Source of the DNA: Acinetobacter sp. NCu2D-2
GTDB taxonomy: Bacteria; Pseudomonadota; Gammaproteobacteria; Pseudomonadales; Moraxellaceae
DNA length: 64,000 bases
Assembly: GCF_001647675.1 (NCBI RefSeq)
Contig: NZ_CP015594.1
Location: forward strand, 2,356,001-2,420,000
Direction of reading: 5' to 3'
Shown: piece by piece, positions 9,762 through 19,614 of the stretch
How the letters are laid out: each line of letters opens with the position of its first letter
How positions within the stretch are numbered: the stretch's first letter is position 1
Position numbers and translations under genes: made by a program
Notes under the pieces: model-generated
What the model saw: the letters and a program-made list of their open reading frames with translations, nothing else
Database searches by the model: none
Told to the model about the DNA's origin: nothing

Positions 9762-11471
9762 ATGGCAGCAATTCAGGGGACTCCAAGATTTACAGGCTTT
9801 ATTCGTCGTATTGTCGATGAAGGTCTTTTATCTGCAGAACATATGCAAGAAGCATTAATCAATTCTAAGCGCGATAAAATTGATATCGTGCCGTATTTGA
9901 TTGACTTTCATAAGCTCTCCCCGACTGTTATTGCTGAAAATATTTCAACTGAATTTGGTGAGCCACTATTTGATATTGGGGCATATGATCCAGGTCAAGT
10001 TTTAAAAGAAGAAATCGATGAAAAATTAATTACTAAACATCGTATTTTACCGATTTTTAAAAATTCCAGTATTTTGTATATCGCAACCAGCAATCCAACC
10101 AATTTAGAGGCGATGGATGCAATACGTTTTGCGACAAAACTCAATATTGAAACCGTCATTGTTGAGCACAATAAACTTGAAAAACTGATTGAGCAAAACT
10201 TTACCGAAGAAAGCACCTTTGATTTCGATGATGATTTTGATCTAGATATTGATGTCGAAAACCCTGAAGCCAATAAAGATCAGGAAGATGACAACAAAGG
10301 TGATGAAGCACCGATTGTTAAATACATCAATAAATTGCTGATTGATGCTATTCGTATGGGTGCATCGGATTTACACTTTGAACCTTATGAAAAAATTTAC
10401 CGTGTGCGTTACCGTGTCGATGGTGTACTGCGTCAAATCGCGACACCGCCACTACAGTTAGCGACTCGCCTATCTTCACGTTTAAAAGTCATGTCACAAA
10501 TGGACATTTCTGAAAAACGTGTTCCTCAAGATGGTCGTATTAAACTTAAACTGTCGAAAAACAAAGCCATCGATTTCCGTGTCAACTCATTGCCAACACT
10601 ATTTGGTGAAAAACTAGTATTGCGTATTCTCGACCCATCGAGTGCAATGCTTGGGATTGATGCTCTTGGTTATGAGCCTGATCAGAAAGAACTCTTCATG
10701 CAGGCGCTTGAAAAACCTCAAGGCATGCTATTAATTACAGGTCCAACAGGTTCAGGTAAGACCGTATCTTTATATACGGGTCTTAACATTTTAAACCGTG
10801 AAGATACCAATATTTCAACGGCGGAAGACCCAGTCGAAATTAACCTACAAGGGATTAATCAGGTCAACGTAAACAATAAAGTCGGCCTGACTTTCTCTGC
10901 TGCATTGAAATCTTTCTTGCGTCAGGACCCTGATATCGTCATGGTCGGTGAGATTCGTGATTTAGAGACTGCTGAAATTGCAGTGAAAGCCGCTCAAACC
11001 GGTCATATGGTGATGTCAACACTGCATACCAACAGTGCACCTGAAACTTTGACCCGTTTACGCAATATGGGTGTGCCCTCTTTTAATATTGCAACTTCGG
11101 TGAACTTGGTGATTGCACAGCGTCTTGCCCGTCGTCTTTGCTCACAATGTAAAAAGCCCGCTGATATTCCACATCAAAGTTTGCTGGAAATGGGCTTCAC
11201 TGAAGAAGATTTACAACAACCCGATTTTCAAATTTATGAGCCAAATGGCTGTAGTGAATGCCGTGAAGGCTATAAAGGCCGAGTAGGTATTTATGAAGTC
11301 ATGAAAGTAACTCCAGAAATTTCAAGAATTATTATGGAAGATGGCAATGCATTACAAATTGCCGAAGCTTCCGCACGTGCAGGTTTTAATAATTTACGCC
11401 GATCAGGTTTATTGAAGGTTATGCAGGGGGTGACTTCTCTACAGGAAGTCAATCGTGTAACCAGCGAATGA
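9762..11471 (+). CDS. pilB: Type IV pilus assembly ATPase PilB
   Basis: A 569-residue cytoplasmic hexameric ATPase driving pilus extension, and in Acinetobacter also natural transformation and twitching. N-terminal MshEN-like domain (about 1-150), acidic linker (about 150-185), then the secretion ATPase core. Walker A GPTGSGKT is at 327-334, the Walker B/Asp-Glu region DIVMVGEIRD ends near 400, and a zinc-binding quartet is formed by C460, C463, C497 and C500. Followed 33 bases later by pilC. Confidence 0.96.
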   Translation: MAAIQGTPRFTGFIRRIVDEGLLSAEHMQEALINSKRDKIDIVPYLIDFHKLSPTVIAENISTEFGEPLFDIGAYDPGQVLKEEIDEKLITKHRILPIFKNSSILYIATSNPTNLEAMDAIRFATKLNIETVIVEHNKLEKLIEQNFTEESTFDFDDDFDLDIDVENPEANKDQEDDNKGDEAPIVKYINKLLIDAIRMGASDLHFEPYEKIYRVRYRVDGVLRQIATPPLQLATRLSSRLKVMSQMDISEKRVPQDGRIKLKLSKNKAIDFRVNSLPTLFGEKLVLRILDPSSAMLGIDALGYEPDQKELFMQALEKPQGMLLITGPTGSGKTVSLYTGLNILNREDTNISTAEDPVEINLQGINQVNVNNKVGLTFSAALKSFLRQDPDIVMVGEIRDLETAEIAVKAAQTGHMVMSTLHTNSAPETLTRLRNMGVPSFNIATSVNLVIAQRLARRLCSQCKKPADIPHQSLLEMGFTEEDLQQPDFQIYEPNGCSECREGYKGRVGIYEVMKVTPEISRIIMEDGNALQIAEASARAGFNNLRRSGLLKVMQGVTSLQEVNRVTSE

Positions 11472-11504
11472 TCGTGCGCTTAGCTCTAAAATAAGGATAA
11501 ACTC

Positions 11505-12734
11505 ATGGCAACAGCGAAAAAAGGTCAGATGATGCCAACCTTCAGTTATGAAGGGATTGACCGTAAAGGTGTAAAAATCAAGGGGGAATTACCCGCTCGT
11601 AATATGGCACTCGCTAAAGTGACGCTGCGTAAACAAGGCATCAGCATCAAGAGCATTCGAGAAAAGAAAAAGAATATTCTTGAAGGCTTAATGAAAAAGA
11701 AAGTTACGACGCTTGATATCACAATCTTTACCCGTCAGCTTGCCACGATGATGAAAGCAGGTGTACCACTCGTACAAGGGTTTGAAATTGTCGCTGAAGG
11801 TCTCGAAAATCCTGCAATGCGCGAAGTGGTATTAGGGATTAAAGGCGAAGTCGAAGGCGGTAATACCTTCGCTGGGGCTCTGCGTAAATACCCCCAATAT
11901 TTTGATAAATTGTTCTGCTCTTTGGTTGAATCTGGTGAACAATCAGGTGCGCTTGAGACCATGCTTGATCGTGTTGCAATTTATAAAGAAAAAAGCGAGC
12001 TATTAAAGCAAAAAATTAAAAAAGCCATGAAATATCCAGCGACTGTTATTGTCGTCGCTGTCATCGTAACAATTATTTTGATGGTCAAAGTTGTTCCTGT
12101 ATTCCAAGATCTTTTTTCGTCTTTTGGCGCTGACTTGCCCGCCTTCACAAAAATGGTCGTTGCAATGTCTGAATGGACACAAAAGTATTGGTTCCTCTTG
12201 ATTATTTTTATTGCAGTAATTATTACAGCTTTCTTGGAAGCTAAAAAGCGTAGTAAAAAATTCCGTGATTTCCTGGATAAAGCTGCACTTAAAGCGCCTA
12301 TTTTTGGTGATTTAGTTTATAAAGCGATTATTGCTCGCTATAGCAGAACACTTGCAACAACGTTTGCTGCGGGTGTTCCCTTAATTGATGCCCTTGAATC
12401 GACAGCGGGTGCAACCAACAACTGTGTCTATGAAGATGCTGTAATGAAAATCCGTGAAGATGTCGCCACAGGTCAACAGCTGCAATTTGCTATGCGGGTC
12501 ACCAACAAATTCCCATCAATGGCGGTACAAATGGTCGCTATTGGTGAAGAGTCAGGTGCGCTAGATGCGATGCTCGATAAAGTCGCAACCCATTATGAAA
12601 ATGAAGTTGACAACGCCGTTGACGGCTTAACTGCCATGATGGAACCTCTGATTATGGCAATTTTAGGCGTCCTCGTCGGTGGTCTCGTCGTTGCAATGTA
12701 TCTACCAATCTTCCAAATGGGTTCTGTGGTTTAA
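11505..12734 (+). CDS. pilC: Type IV pilus inner-membrane platform protein PilC
   Basis: A 409-residue polytopic inner-membrane protein linking the PilB motor to the growing pilus. Two T2SSF domains (about 75-195 and 275-400) each carry a cytoplasmic helical bundle, with hydrophobic segments near 170-195, 225-242 and 380-402. The motif FTRQLATMMKAGVPL and its second-domain counterpart YSRTLATTFAAGVPL are visible. The last base of its stop is the first base of pilD's ATG. Confidence 0.96.
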   Translation: MATAKKGQMMPTFSYEGIDRKGVKIKGELPARNMALAKVTLRKQGISIKSIREKKKNILEGLMKKKVTTLDITIFTRQLATMMKAGVPLVQGFEIVAEGLENPAMREVVLGIKGEVEGGNTFAGALRKYPQYFDKLFCSLVESGEQSGALETMLDRVAIYKEKSELLKQKIKKAMKYPATVIVVAVIVTIILMVKVVPVFQDLFSSFGADLPAFTKMVVAMSEWTQKYWFLLIIFIAVIITAFLEAKKRSKKFRDFLDKAALKAPIFGDLVYKAIIARYSRTLATTFAAGVPLIDALESTAGATNNCVYEDAVMKIREDVATGQQLQFAMRVTNKFPSMAVQMVAIGEESGALDAMLDKVATHYENEVDNAVDGLTAMMEPLIMAILGVLVGGLVVAMYLPIFQMGSVV

Positions 12735-13594
12735 TGCACGATTTAATTCAGTACTGTGTTCAAAACCCAATTGCGCTGTATAGCGTAATTGGGCTTTTTA
12801 GCTTATGCATCGGTAGTTTTCTCAATGTTGTGATCTACCGTACCCCAAAAATGATGGAACAAGAGTGGCGGACAGACTGCCAACTCTTTTTACATCCTGA
12901 ACAACCGATTATTGATGAGTCAAAAATCACGCTCAGCAAACCAGCATCCACCTGCCCTCAATGTCACAACCCAATTCGCTGGTATCAAAATATTCCTGTG
13001 ATCAGTTGGCTGATATTAAGAGGAAAATGTGGCAACTGCCAAAATCCGATCAGCATTCGCTATCCATTTATTGAGTTATTGACTGCGGTATGTGCATTGG
13101 TCGTTGTTTCAGTTTTTGGACCCACAATCCATATGCTATTTGGCTTGGTATTAACTTATGTACTGATCACTTTAACCTTTATCGACTTTGACACCCAGTT
13201 ACTTCCCGATCGTTATACTCTCCCCTTAGCTGCATTAGGTCTCGCGATCAATAGCTATAGCCTTTACACCACACCGACTATGGCCATTTGGGGTTATATC
13301 ATTGGTTTCTTATGCCTATGGGTTGTGTACTACTTGTTTAAGATTGTGACTGGTAAAGAAGGCATGGGCTATGGTGACTTTAAACTCCTTGCAGCATTGG
13401 GCGCTTGGATGGGTCCACTTTTACTGCCTTTGATCGTTTTACTATCCTCTCTCGTGGGTGCAATCATCGGAATTATTCTGCTAAAAATCCGTAAAGAAAA
13501 TCAGCCCTTTGCTTTCGGTCCTTATATCGCAATCGCAGGCTGGATTGCCTTCCTGTGGGGCGAAAAAATCATGCAAATCTATTTAGGACAATAA
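12734..13594 (+). CDS. pilD: Prepilin peptidase/N-methyltransferase PilD
   Basis: A 286-residue inner-membrane aspartic protease that removes prepilin leader peptides and methylates the new N-terminal Phe. The cytoplasmic zinc site CPQC...CGNC (about 75-110) is intact, as are the catalytic aspartates in FIDFDTQLLPD and GMGYGDFKLL. Eight or so hydrophobic segments follow. It is the last pilus gene of the operon, one base before coaE. Confidence 0.96.
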   Translation: MHDLIQYCVQNPIALYSVIGLFSLCIGSFLNVVIYRTPKMMEQEWRTDCQLFLHPEQPIIDESKITLSKPASTCPQCHNPIRWYQNIPVISWLILRGKCGNCQNPISIRYPFIELLTAVCALVVVSVFGPTIHMLFGLVLTYVLITLTFIDFDTQLLPDRYTLPLAALGLAINSYSLYTTPTMAIWGYIIGFLCLWVVYYLFKIVTGKEGMGYGDFKLLAALGAWMGPLLLPLIVLLSSLVGAIIGIILLKIRKENQPFAFGPYIAIAGWIAFLWGEKIMQIYLGQ

Positions 13595-13595
13595 G

Positions 13596-14192
13596 TTGAA
13601 ATTCATACTGGGACTAACAGGTGGGATTGGCAGTGGCAAGTCTGCTGCGAGCCACTGGTTTGAACAACAAGGTATTGTTGTGGTGGATGCGGATGTGGTC
13701 GCACGTGAAGTTGTTGAACCAGGTCAACCCGCATTGTTTGAAATTCAACGTGTCTTTGGAGATGAGATTCTACTGGAAGATGGCCATTTAAACCGACGTG
13801 CTTTACGTGACATCGTTTTTCAATCCAATACAGCACGAGAGCAACTTGAGGCCATTACTCATCCTGCAATTCGGCTTTCGATTATTGAGCAACTGCAAGC
13901 AGCTGAAAGTCCCTATGTGATTTTGGTTTCTCCGCTTTTATTTGAAACAAATCAACATGAACTCACTCAGCATACTTTGCTAATTGATGCCTCTGTTGAA
14001 TTACAAATTCAACGTGCCGTACAACGAGATGGACAAAATATCGAGCAGATTAAAAAGATCATCGCAGCACAAATGCCGCGTGAACAAAAACAGCAACTTG
14101 CCGATGATATCGTATTAAATGATGGGCATTTAGATCATCTGTATCAACAGCTCGAAAAACTCCATCAACAATATCTACTTCGGGCAAAGTAA
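13596..14192 (+). CDS. coaE: Dephospho-CoA kinase
   Basis: A 198-residue P-loop kinase for the last step of coenzyme A synthesis. The P-loop GLTGGIGSGKS lies at residues 6-16 and the family stretch DADVVAREVVEPGQPAL at about 31-47. The start is TTG, one base after the pilD stop, with the pilD 3' end supplying the ribosome site. Linkage to pilD is conserved in gammaproteobacteria but has no known functional link. Confidence 0.95.
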   Translation: MKFILGLTGGIGSGKSAASHWFEQQGIVVVDADVVAREVVEPGQPALFEIQRVFGDEILLEDGHLNRRALRDIVFQSNTAREQLEAITHPAIRLSIIEQLQAAESPYVILVSPLLFETNQHELTQHTLLIDASVELQIQRAVQRDGQNIEQIKKIIAAQMPREQKQQLADDIVLNDGHLDHLYQQLEKLHQQYLLRAK

Positions 14193-14200
14193 AAATATAA

Positions 14201-14231
14201 AAAAGCAGTCTTATTTTGACTGCTTTTTTTG
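14201..14231. terminator. Bidirectional terminator coaE/EamA
   Basis: AAGCAGTC (14203-14210) pairs with GACTGCTT (14218-14225), with A and T runs on the two sides. It covers the stop codon of the convergent EamA gene. Confidence 0.8.
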
Positions 14232-15131
14232 TTCTGCAAGTCGAGCTTCCAAGCTATCTCTATGCAATACCCAGCGCCAAGGTTGTAATGCACCAATCGC
14301 CATACCCACTAAACCACAAATCATGGCAATACTGAGTGATTCACCCAACAATGGCACAGCCAAAAGTGCTGCAATAAAAGGAGCTAAATTGGTAATACTG
14401 CCTGCCTTAAAAGCGCCTAAACGTTTAATCGCTTCTGCATAAGTCAAGGTTGCAATAATCACTACAAAAATACCGTGGAATAGCGTCTGGCTGATTAAAT
14501 GAATCGGAGTTGGATCGGTTAAATGTTTCGGTAAAAACAAGAGATAAATCGGTACATAAACCACAGCAGACCAGATCGCAACACCCGACATCGCCTGCCA
14601 AGCCGATAGCTGATATTTACGTAGTAGAACAGTGAACATACCCCACAGAATCGCACTAATAAAAAACAGCACATCCCCCATTCCAAAAGGAATGCCCGTT
14701 TCTCGGTACATCAGGATGCTCATTAAACAAATCGCAATGATCATAATGACCAGACTTGCCCACGTATGTTTATCAAAAGCTTGATTTAATAAAAAATACG
14801 CAACTATCGCTGTACATAAAGGAATACAGCCATTTAAAAAAATAGCAGCGTGAGCAGTGGGTGCGTAATGAAAAGCACTATAAGCAAATAGACAATAAAT
14901 CACCCCACCAATCATGGCGAGAATAAAAGCCTCTTTTCGCAGTAAAAAAGAAGCTTCTTTTCGATAGAGCAGAATTGGCATCAAAATCAGAAATGCCAAA
15001 CTAAAGCGCAGTGCAACAATATCCCATGCACTAATATTCCATAGTGCATTTAGACGTGCAGTTAAGGTAAAACCACCCCAAATACACATGGTAATTAAAA
15101 CAAAGGCATAACCTTGTATACGGGGTGACAT
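14211..15131 (-). CDS. EamA/DMT-family transporter
   Basis: A 306-residue protein with about ten transmembrane helices, made of two EamA repeats of about 135 residues each. The start MSPRIQGYAFVLITMCIWGG shows the family's first helix with the conserved W-G-G. The C-terminal repeat has the LAPFIAALLAVPLLGE signature. These transporters export metabolites or amino acids in the inner membrane; the substrate cannot be inferred. It lies downstream of rlmB by 33 bases on the same strand. Confidence 0.85.
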   Translation of the reverse strand: MSPRIQGYAFVLITMCIWGGFTLTARLNALWNISAWDIVALRFSLAFLILMPILLYRKEASFLLRKEAFILAMIGGVIYCLFAYSAFHYAPTAHAAIFLNGCIPLCTAIVAYFLLNQAFDKHTWASLVIMIIAICLMSILMYRETGIPFGMGDVLFFISAILWGMFTVLLRKYQLSAWQAMSGVAIWSAVVYVPIYLLFLPKHLTDPTPIHLISQTLFHGIFVVIIATLTYAEAIKRLGAFKAGSITNLAPFIAALLAVPLLGESLSIAMICGLVGMAIGALQPWRWVLHRDSLEARLAEQKKQSK

Positions 15132-15164
15132 AGCAATCTTCTTTGTAATTTAAAAATGAATGGT

Positions 15165-15914
15165 TTAAGCGATACGTTGACGGCAAGCTTCGTAAAGTGC
15201 CATACCCGTTGCCACACTCACATTTAAACTTTGTAAATTACCTGACATTGGAATATAAACCGTTTGATCACATTGGCTTTGTGTGATTGGACGTAGACCT
15301 GTATCTTCAGCACCCATCACAATGCACACACCTGTACCTGTGAAATCAAATTTTTGAATCGGTAATGCCTGTTCATCCAGCATGGTGCCAACAATACGCA
15401 CATTAAAGTCTTCTTTGATCTGACCCAAAGTACGCGCCAAGTTGGTTACTTGAATAAACTTCACTTTTTCAGCACCACCTGCAGCCACTTTACGCGCGGT
15501 TGGCGTTAAGGTTGCTGAACGATCACGTGGACAGATTACCGCTTCAACCCCCATCGCAGCTGCTGTACGAATACATGCGCCCAGGTTATGAGGATCGGTA
15601 ATATGATCTAGTGCAAGCAACAAAGTGTTTGAATTTGCTTGTAAAACTGCTTCAAGATCTTTTTCATTTAAGACAGGGTGTGGTCGAACTGCAGCTACAA
15701 CGCCTTGATGGAACGGCTGCCCTGCTAGTTTTTCTAATTTGTCGCGACTGGCTTGTTGTACGCTAATACCGAAAGGTTCAGCCAACTCTAAAACACGTTT
15801 TAAACGTTGATCATCGCGACCTTTGAGAGTGAATAATGTCAAGACACGTTCAGGCTCAAGCTCCAACAATGACTCGACTGAATGTACGCCATAAAAATAT
15901 TCAGGTTTAGCCAT
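15165..15914 (-). CDS. rlmB: 23S rRNA (guanosine-2'-O-) methyltransferase RlmB
   Basis: A 249-residue SPOUT-superfamily enzyme that methylates G2251 in the peptidyl-transferase P loop of 23S rRNA. The N-terminal substrate-binding domain (1-75, starting YFYGVHSVESLLE) is followed by three SpoU motifs: DHITDPHNLGACIRTAAAMG, VMGAEDTGLR, and IPMSGNLQSLNVSVATGMAL. Length and motifs match RlmB rather than the tRNA TrmH enzymes. Confidence 0.95.
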   Translation of the reverse strand: MAKPEYFYGVHSVESLLELEPERVLTLFTLKGRDDQRLKRVLELAEPFGISVQQASRDKLEKLAGQPFHQGVVAAVRPHPVLNEKDLEAVLQANSNTLLLALDHITDPHNLGACIRTAAAMGVEAVICPRDRSATLTPTARKVAAGGAEKVKFIQVTNLARTLGQIKEDFNVRIVGTMLDEQALPIQKFDFTGTGVCIVMGAEDTGLRPITQSQCDQTVYIPMSGNLQSLNVSVATGMALYEACRQRIA

Positions 15915-16054
15915 GAACGACCTCTAATTGCTATTTCATTCCAAAAGAAAAATCCTGCAAAACAAAGTTCACAGGATTTCTGTACAAAGATTAGTTTAAC
16001 CGATTCAGACCAAGATTGCTGTTCGGTTTTTTGCTATCTCGTTAATGCATTCAA

Positions 16055-16378
16055 TTAGCCTTCAAAATGGCACACATAATCAAGGACTTCATCTGTTTCA
16101 ATTTTGAAATAACTTTCACCAGCCACATAGAAAGATTGACCTGCACGGAATAATTCGCTTTCTTCGCTATCACCAATCACCACGCGGCATTCGCCAGAAA
16201 TGATTTCCATACGCTCAGGAACGCTGGTTTTAAATGTCAGTGCTGTTTCTGTGGGTAAAATCACACCTAAAGTTTTTTTAGTGCCATCTTCAAATTGCAC
16301 GATATGACTAATGCACAAGCCACCAAAGTATACATTCGATTTTTTTACTACAGATACATGATCAAACTGAGCTGACAT
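16055..16378 (-). CDS. ppnP: Pyrimidine/purine nucleoside phosphorylase PpnP (DUF1255)
   Basis: A 107-residue cupin-fold protein of the YaiE/PpnP family, which in E. coli phosphorolyses several nucleosides. The family patterns FGGLCISH, TALTFKTSVPERMEIISGEC and the C-terminal SYFKIETDEVLDYVCHF are present. It looks monocistronic, 140 bases before rlmB. Function is by family; the length is slightly above the E. coli protein. Confidence 0.88.
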   Translation of the reverse strand: MSAQFDHVSVVKKSNVYFGGLCISHIVQFEDGTKKTLGVILPTETALTFKTSVPERMEIISGECRVVIGDSEESELFRAGQSFYVAGESYFKIETDEVLDYVCHFEG

Positions 16379-16791
16379 GTGCGTTCTCCAAATAAAGCAT
16401 TTTGTAATAATTGAATGCCTGTAGTTTAAATGTGCACTTTGAACTAATCAATCAAAGTTTAAGCACTTCAAGAAATATTTTGTAGCTGACAACATGTTCT
16501 TTACATAGGATTTTTATCTTTTGTAAAGCTTAACTAAACCGACTCATTTAAGGCCTAAAATCTTCGCCATTTATTTTATAAAATAATCCGTATACGCCTT
16601 TGCAACTTTCATTAAATTTGTATGCTCGCTTTCAGGTTCTCAGCAAATATTGAGAGAAAGAATGATGTATCCCTTGAGTCAAATTAATATAGAATGAATG
16701 CAATTCACCTGATTTATAATGATAATAACGTTGTGACACGCGTTGAAGATCACTATATTTAATTGAAACTTTTCGCAGCTCGGATGCGTTT
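16379..16791. other. Gene-free divergent region ppnP/recN
   Basis: A 413-bp A+T-rich stretch without a credible gene. It must hold the ppnP promoter (left side) and the recN promoter (see 16731-16759). No known RNA element was recognised. Confidence 0.6.
16731..16759 (+). promoter_or_regulatory. Candidate sigma-70 promoter for recN
   Basis: TTGTGA (16731-16736), a 17-base spacer and TATATT (16754-16759) end 32 bases before the recN ATG. The -10 box matches 5 of 6 consensus bases. No LexA-type box was seen, consistent with the absence of a classic LexA in Acinetobacter. Confidence 0.5.
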
Positions 16792-18453
16792 ATGCTGACA
16801 CATTTAACTCTGATTAATTTTGCTTTAGCCGATCACCTTGCCATTGATATTGATCAAGGTTTTAACGTACTGACGGGTGAAACAGGTGCAGGTAAATCGC
16901 TTTTACTTGATGCATTATCTGCTTGTTTAGGTGAACGTACCGATACCAACTATGTGCGTTATGGTTCAGAAAAAGCAGATGTGACAGCCAGTTTTAGTTA
17001 TCAGGACAATAGTCCTGAATCACAATGGCTTAAAGAACATGAATTAGATGATGAGTCAGGCGAAATTCATTTGCGTCGTGTTATTTTTGCAACCGGTCGA
17101 AGTAAAGCATGGATTAATGGACGTCCGAGCAGTTTATCTGAACTGAAAGAAATCGGACGCTTACTGGTTCAGCTTTATAGCCAGCACAGCCAACAACAAT
17201 TGCTCGAGCCGCCCTATCCACGCCGCTGGATCGATCGTTACAGTAACTTTTATGCACCTGCTCAAGAAGTGCGTAATACTTACAGTACTTGGCAAAAGAA
17301 TATTCGTCAGCACCAAGCGGCTCTCGATGCACAGGCGACACGTAAGCAGCGCATTGAAACCCTTGAATTACAACTCGAAGAATTGGCTGAAATCATACAA
17401 ATTGATTATCAAGAAATTGAGCAAGAATTTGACCGACTGTCTCATCATGAGACCATCATGCAAGACTGCGTCTACAGCTTAAATGGCTTGGATGAAGCTG
17501 AACAAAATATTAATCAGGAATTAGGCTCGATCATTCGCCGCATTGAAAGTCATGCAGGCAGAAGTGAACTTCTTGCTGAAATTCATACCTCATTACTTAA
17601 TGCACAAAGTGAAATTGAAGATGCTACTTCAAATTTACGCCACTTTATGGATCGTCAAAGTTTCGATCCTGAACGCATGGAAGAGCTGAATGCATCTTTA
17701 GAAGTTTTCCATCGTTTAGCACGCAAATATCGTACGCAACCCGAACTGCTGAAACAGGAATTTGATGCATGGCAAGCTGAACTTAAACAGCTGCATCAAT
17801 TAGAAGACCCTGAAACCTTGGCTGAGCAAGTGACTTTGTCTTATGAAGCCTTCTTGGCTGCTGCACAGCATCTGGATCAAATTCGTCGCGATGCTGCTGG
17901 GCCTTTAGCGAAACAACTCACTGAACAAGTTAAGCAATTAGCGCTTCCTGAAGCCTATTTTGAGTTCAAGTTTGAAGCTTTAGATGAACCTGGCATGGAA
18001 GGCTTAAGCAATATACAGCTGCTATTTACTGCCAATAAAGGCATGCCTGCTCAACCACTTGCAAAAGTTGCCTCAGGGGGTGAATTGTCGCGTATCGCAT
18101 TGGTCATGCAAGTGATGAATGCTGAAAAGACTGAAGCTGAAGTCTTGGTATTCGATGAAATTGATGTCGGGATTAGTGGAGGCACAGCTGAAATTGTCGG
18201 TCGTCTATTAGGTGACTTAGGTCAGCATGTACAAATTTTGTGTATTACCCATCAAGCCCAAGTCGCAGCTCAATCTGATCAGCATTTACTTGTAAAAAAA
18301 CGTCAGACTGATCCTGCAAGCAGTACCATCTTTGAATTGGATGAAGACCAACGCATTCAGGAACTCGCGCGCATGACCGGTGGTGTCGAAATTAATGAGA
18401 CGACGTTACAACATGCACGCCAATTGCGACAGCTTAAGTTTCAGCATGCATAA
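16792..18453 (+). CDS. recN: DNA repair ATPase RecN
   Basis: A 553-residue SMC-like protein that holds broken DNA during recombinational repair. The N-terminal Walker A GETGAGKSLLLDAL lies at about residues 28-41. A long coiled coil follows (about 155-370, rich in Glu/Gln/Leu), then the ABC signature ASGGELSRIALVMQV and Walker B VLVFDEIDVGISGG near the C-terminus. Length matches the family. It is upstream of yqgE by 116 bases, probably a separate unit. Confidence 0.96.
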   Translation: MLTHLTLINFALADHLAIDIDQGFNVLTGETGAGKSLLLDALSACLGERTDTNYVRYGSEKADVTASFSYQDNSPESQWLKEHELDDESGEIHLRRVIFATGRSKAWINGRPSSLSELKEIGRLLVQLYSQHSQQQLLEPPYPRRWIDRYSNFYAPAQEVRNTYSTWQKNIRQHQAALDAQATRKQRIETLELQLEELAEIIQIDYQEIEQEFDRLSHHETIMQDCVYSLNGLDEAEQNINQELGSIIRRIESHAGRSELLAEIHTSLLNAQSEIEDATSNLRHFMDRQSFDPERMEELNASLEVFHRLARKYRTQPELLKQEFDAWQAELKQLHQLEDPETLAEQVTLSYEAFLAAAQHLDQIRRDAAGPLAKQLTEQVKQLALPEAYFEFKFEALDEPGMEGLSNIQLLFTANKGMPAQPLAKVASGGELSRIALVMQVMNAEKTEAEVLVFDEIDVGISGGTAEIVGRLLGDLGQHVQILCITHQAQVAAQSDQHLLVKKRQTDPASSTIFELDEDQRIQELARMTGGVEINETTLQHARQLRQLKFQHA

Positions 18454-18569
18454 AAAGTATCAAATTCATCACAAAAAATAGTTGGTGAAATGAGCAAGCT
18501 CAGTTAAGTTAATGAAAAGACGTTAAAACATATTCATGCGAAGAAGTTGATTTAAGGAGAATTGCTCAG

Positions 18570-19124
18570 GTGCCCAAACAATATTTGACACATCGCTGTC
18601 TAATTGCTCCACCAGAAATGAGTGATGATTTTTTTGCAAACACTGTCATTTATCTCGCACGTCATGATGCGGATGGAGCTCAAGGCATTATTATCAATCG
18701 GCCTTCAGGGATTCAAATTCGTGAGTTACTCAACGATTTAGACATTGAAGCCGATAATGTCAATCCGCATGCCGTATTGCAAGGTGGTCCTTTACGCCCG
18801 GAAGCAGGCTTTGTCCTGCATACAGGGCAACCGACATGGCATTCATCCATTGCTGTCGGTGAAAATGTCTGTATTACTACCTCTAAAGACATTTTAGATG
18901 CGATCGCGCATAATGAAGGCGTCGGTCGTTATCAAATTGCGCTTGGTTATGCGAGTTGGGGAAAACATCAACTTGAAGAAGAAATCGCGCGCGGCGACTG
19001 GCTCATCTGCGAATCTGATATGGATTTGATTTTTAATTTACCTTATGACGACCGTTGGGATGCTGCCTATAAAAAAATTGGCGTAGACCGTACTTGGTTA
19101 TCTTCTGAGATTGGACATGCCTGA
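18570..19124 (+). CDS. yqgE: YqgE/AlgH family protein
   Basis: A 184-residue conserved protein of the UPF0301 family. It begins [12 protein letters not shown] and has the family-typical [13 protein letters not shown] and [15 protein letters not shown] stretches. The start is GTG with AAGGAG ten bases upstream. Its 3' end overlaps yqgF, the usual linkage. AlgH was linked to alginate regulation in Pseudomonas, but no biochemical function is established. Confidence 0.9.
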   Translation: MPKQYLTHRCLIAPPEMSDDFFANTVIYLARHDADGAQGIIINRPSGIQIRELLNDLDIEADNVNPHAVLQGGPLRPEAGFVLHTGQPTWHSSIAVGENVCITTSKDILDAIAHNEGVGRYQIALGYASWGKHQLEEEIARGDWLICESDMDLIFNLPYDDRWDAAYKKIGVDRTWLSSEIGHA

Positions 19125-19560
19125 TGTAAACGCGCCACAGATGATTATGGCGTTTGACTTTGGTACACAAAAAATGGGAATGGCAGTTGGTCAATCCCTG
19201 ATTGAAAGTGCCAATCCCCTTGCTTTATTTCCGATGAAAGATGGTATTCCCAACTGGGATGATCTTTTAAAAATTGTTAAACAGTATCAACCTACGCTGT
19301 TTTTGGTCGGTTTACCCTTAAACATGGATGATACTGAATCTGAACTCTCCACACGTGCACGTAAATTTGCCCGTCGTTTACGTCATCAAACCAATATCGA
19401 AACACTGATGGTCGATGAACGATTAACGACGCGTGAAGCACGCGATGAACTTGATCATTACCAAGCTCAAGGCCGTGGTAAAAAGCTCTCTGCAGATAGT
19501 ATTGCAGCAGCGCTATTTATTGAAAGTTGGTATCGAAATCCACAAGGATTAAATCCTTAA
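19117..19560 (+). CDS. yqgF: Putative pre-16S rRNA nuclease / Holliday-junction resolvase-like YqgF (RuvX)
   Basis: A 147-residue RNase H-fold protein. Family motifs are [13 protein letters not shown] (first acidic residue), [10 protein letters not shown] and [10 protein letters not shown], ending in [16 protein letters not shown]. YqgF is required for 16S rRNA 5'-end processing in E. coli. I chose the ATG at 19117 rather than the in-frame TTG at 19111; ATG 19132 is also possible. It overlaps yqgE by eight bases, giving translational coupling. Confidence 0.92.
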   Translation: MPDVNAPQMIMAFDFGTQKMGMAVGQSLIESANPLALFPMKDGIPNWDDLLKIVKQYQPTLFLVGLPLNMDDTESELSTRARKFARRLRHQTNIETLMVDERLTTREARDELDHYQAQGRGKKLSADSIAAALFIESWYRNPQGLNP

Positions 19561-19576
19561 ACTCTTGCATGAAAAA

Positions 19577-19600
19577 GGCATCTCGAAAGATGCCTTTTTT
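19577..19600. terminator. Bidirectional terminator yqgF/aaeA
   Basis: GGCATCT-CGAA-AGATGCC (19577-19594), with A run before and T run after. It serves the convergent yqgF and efflux operons. Confidence 0.85.
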
Positions 19601-19614
19601 AGATCTATATTTTA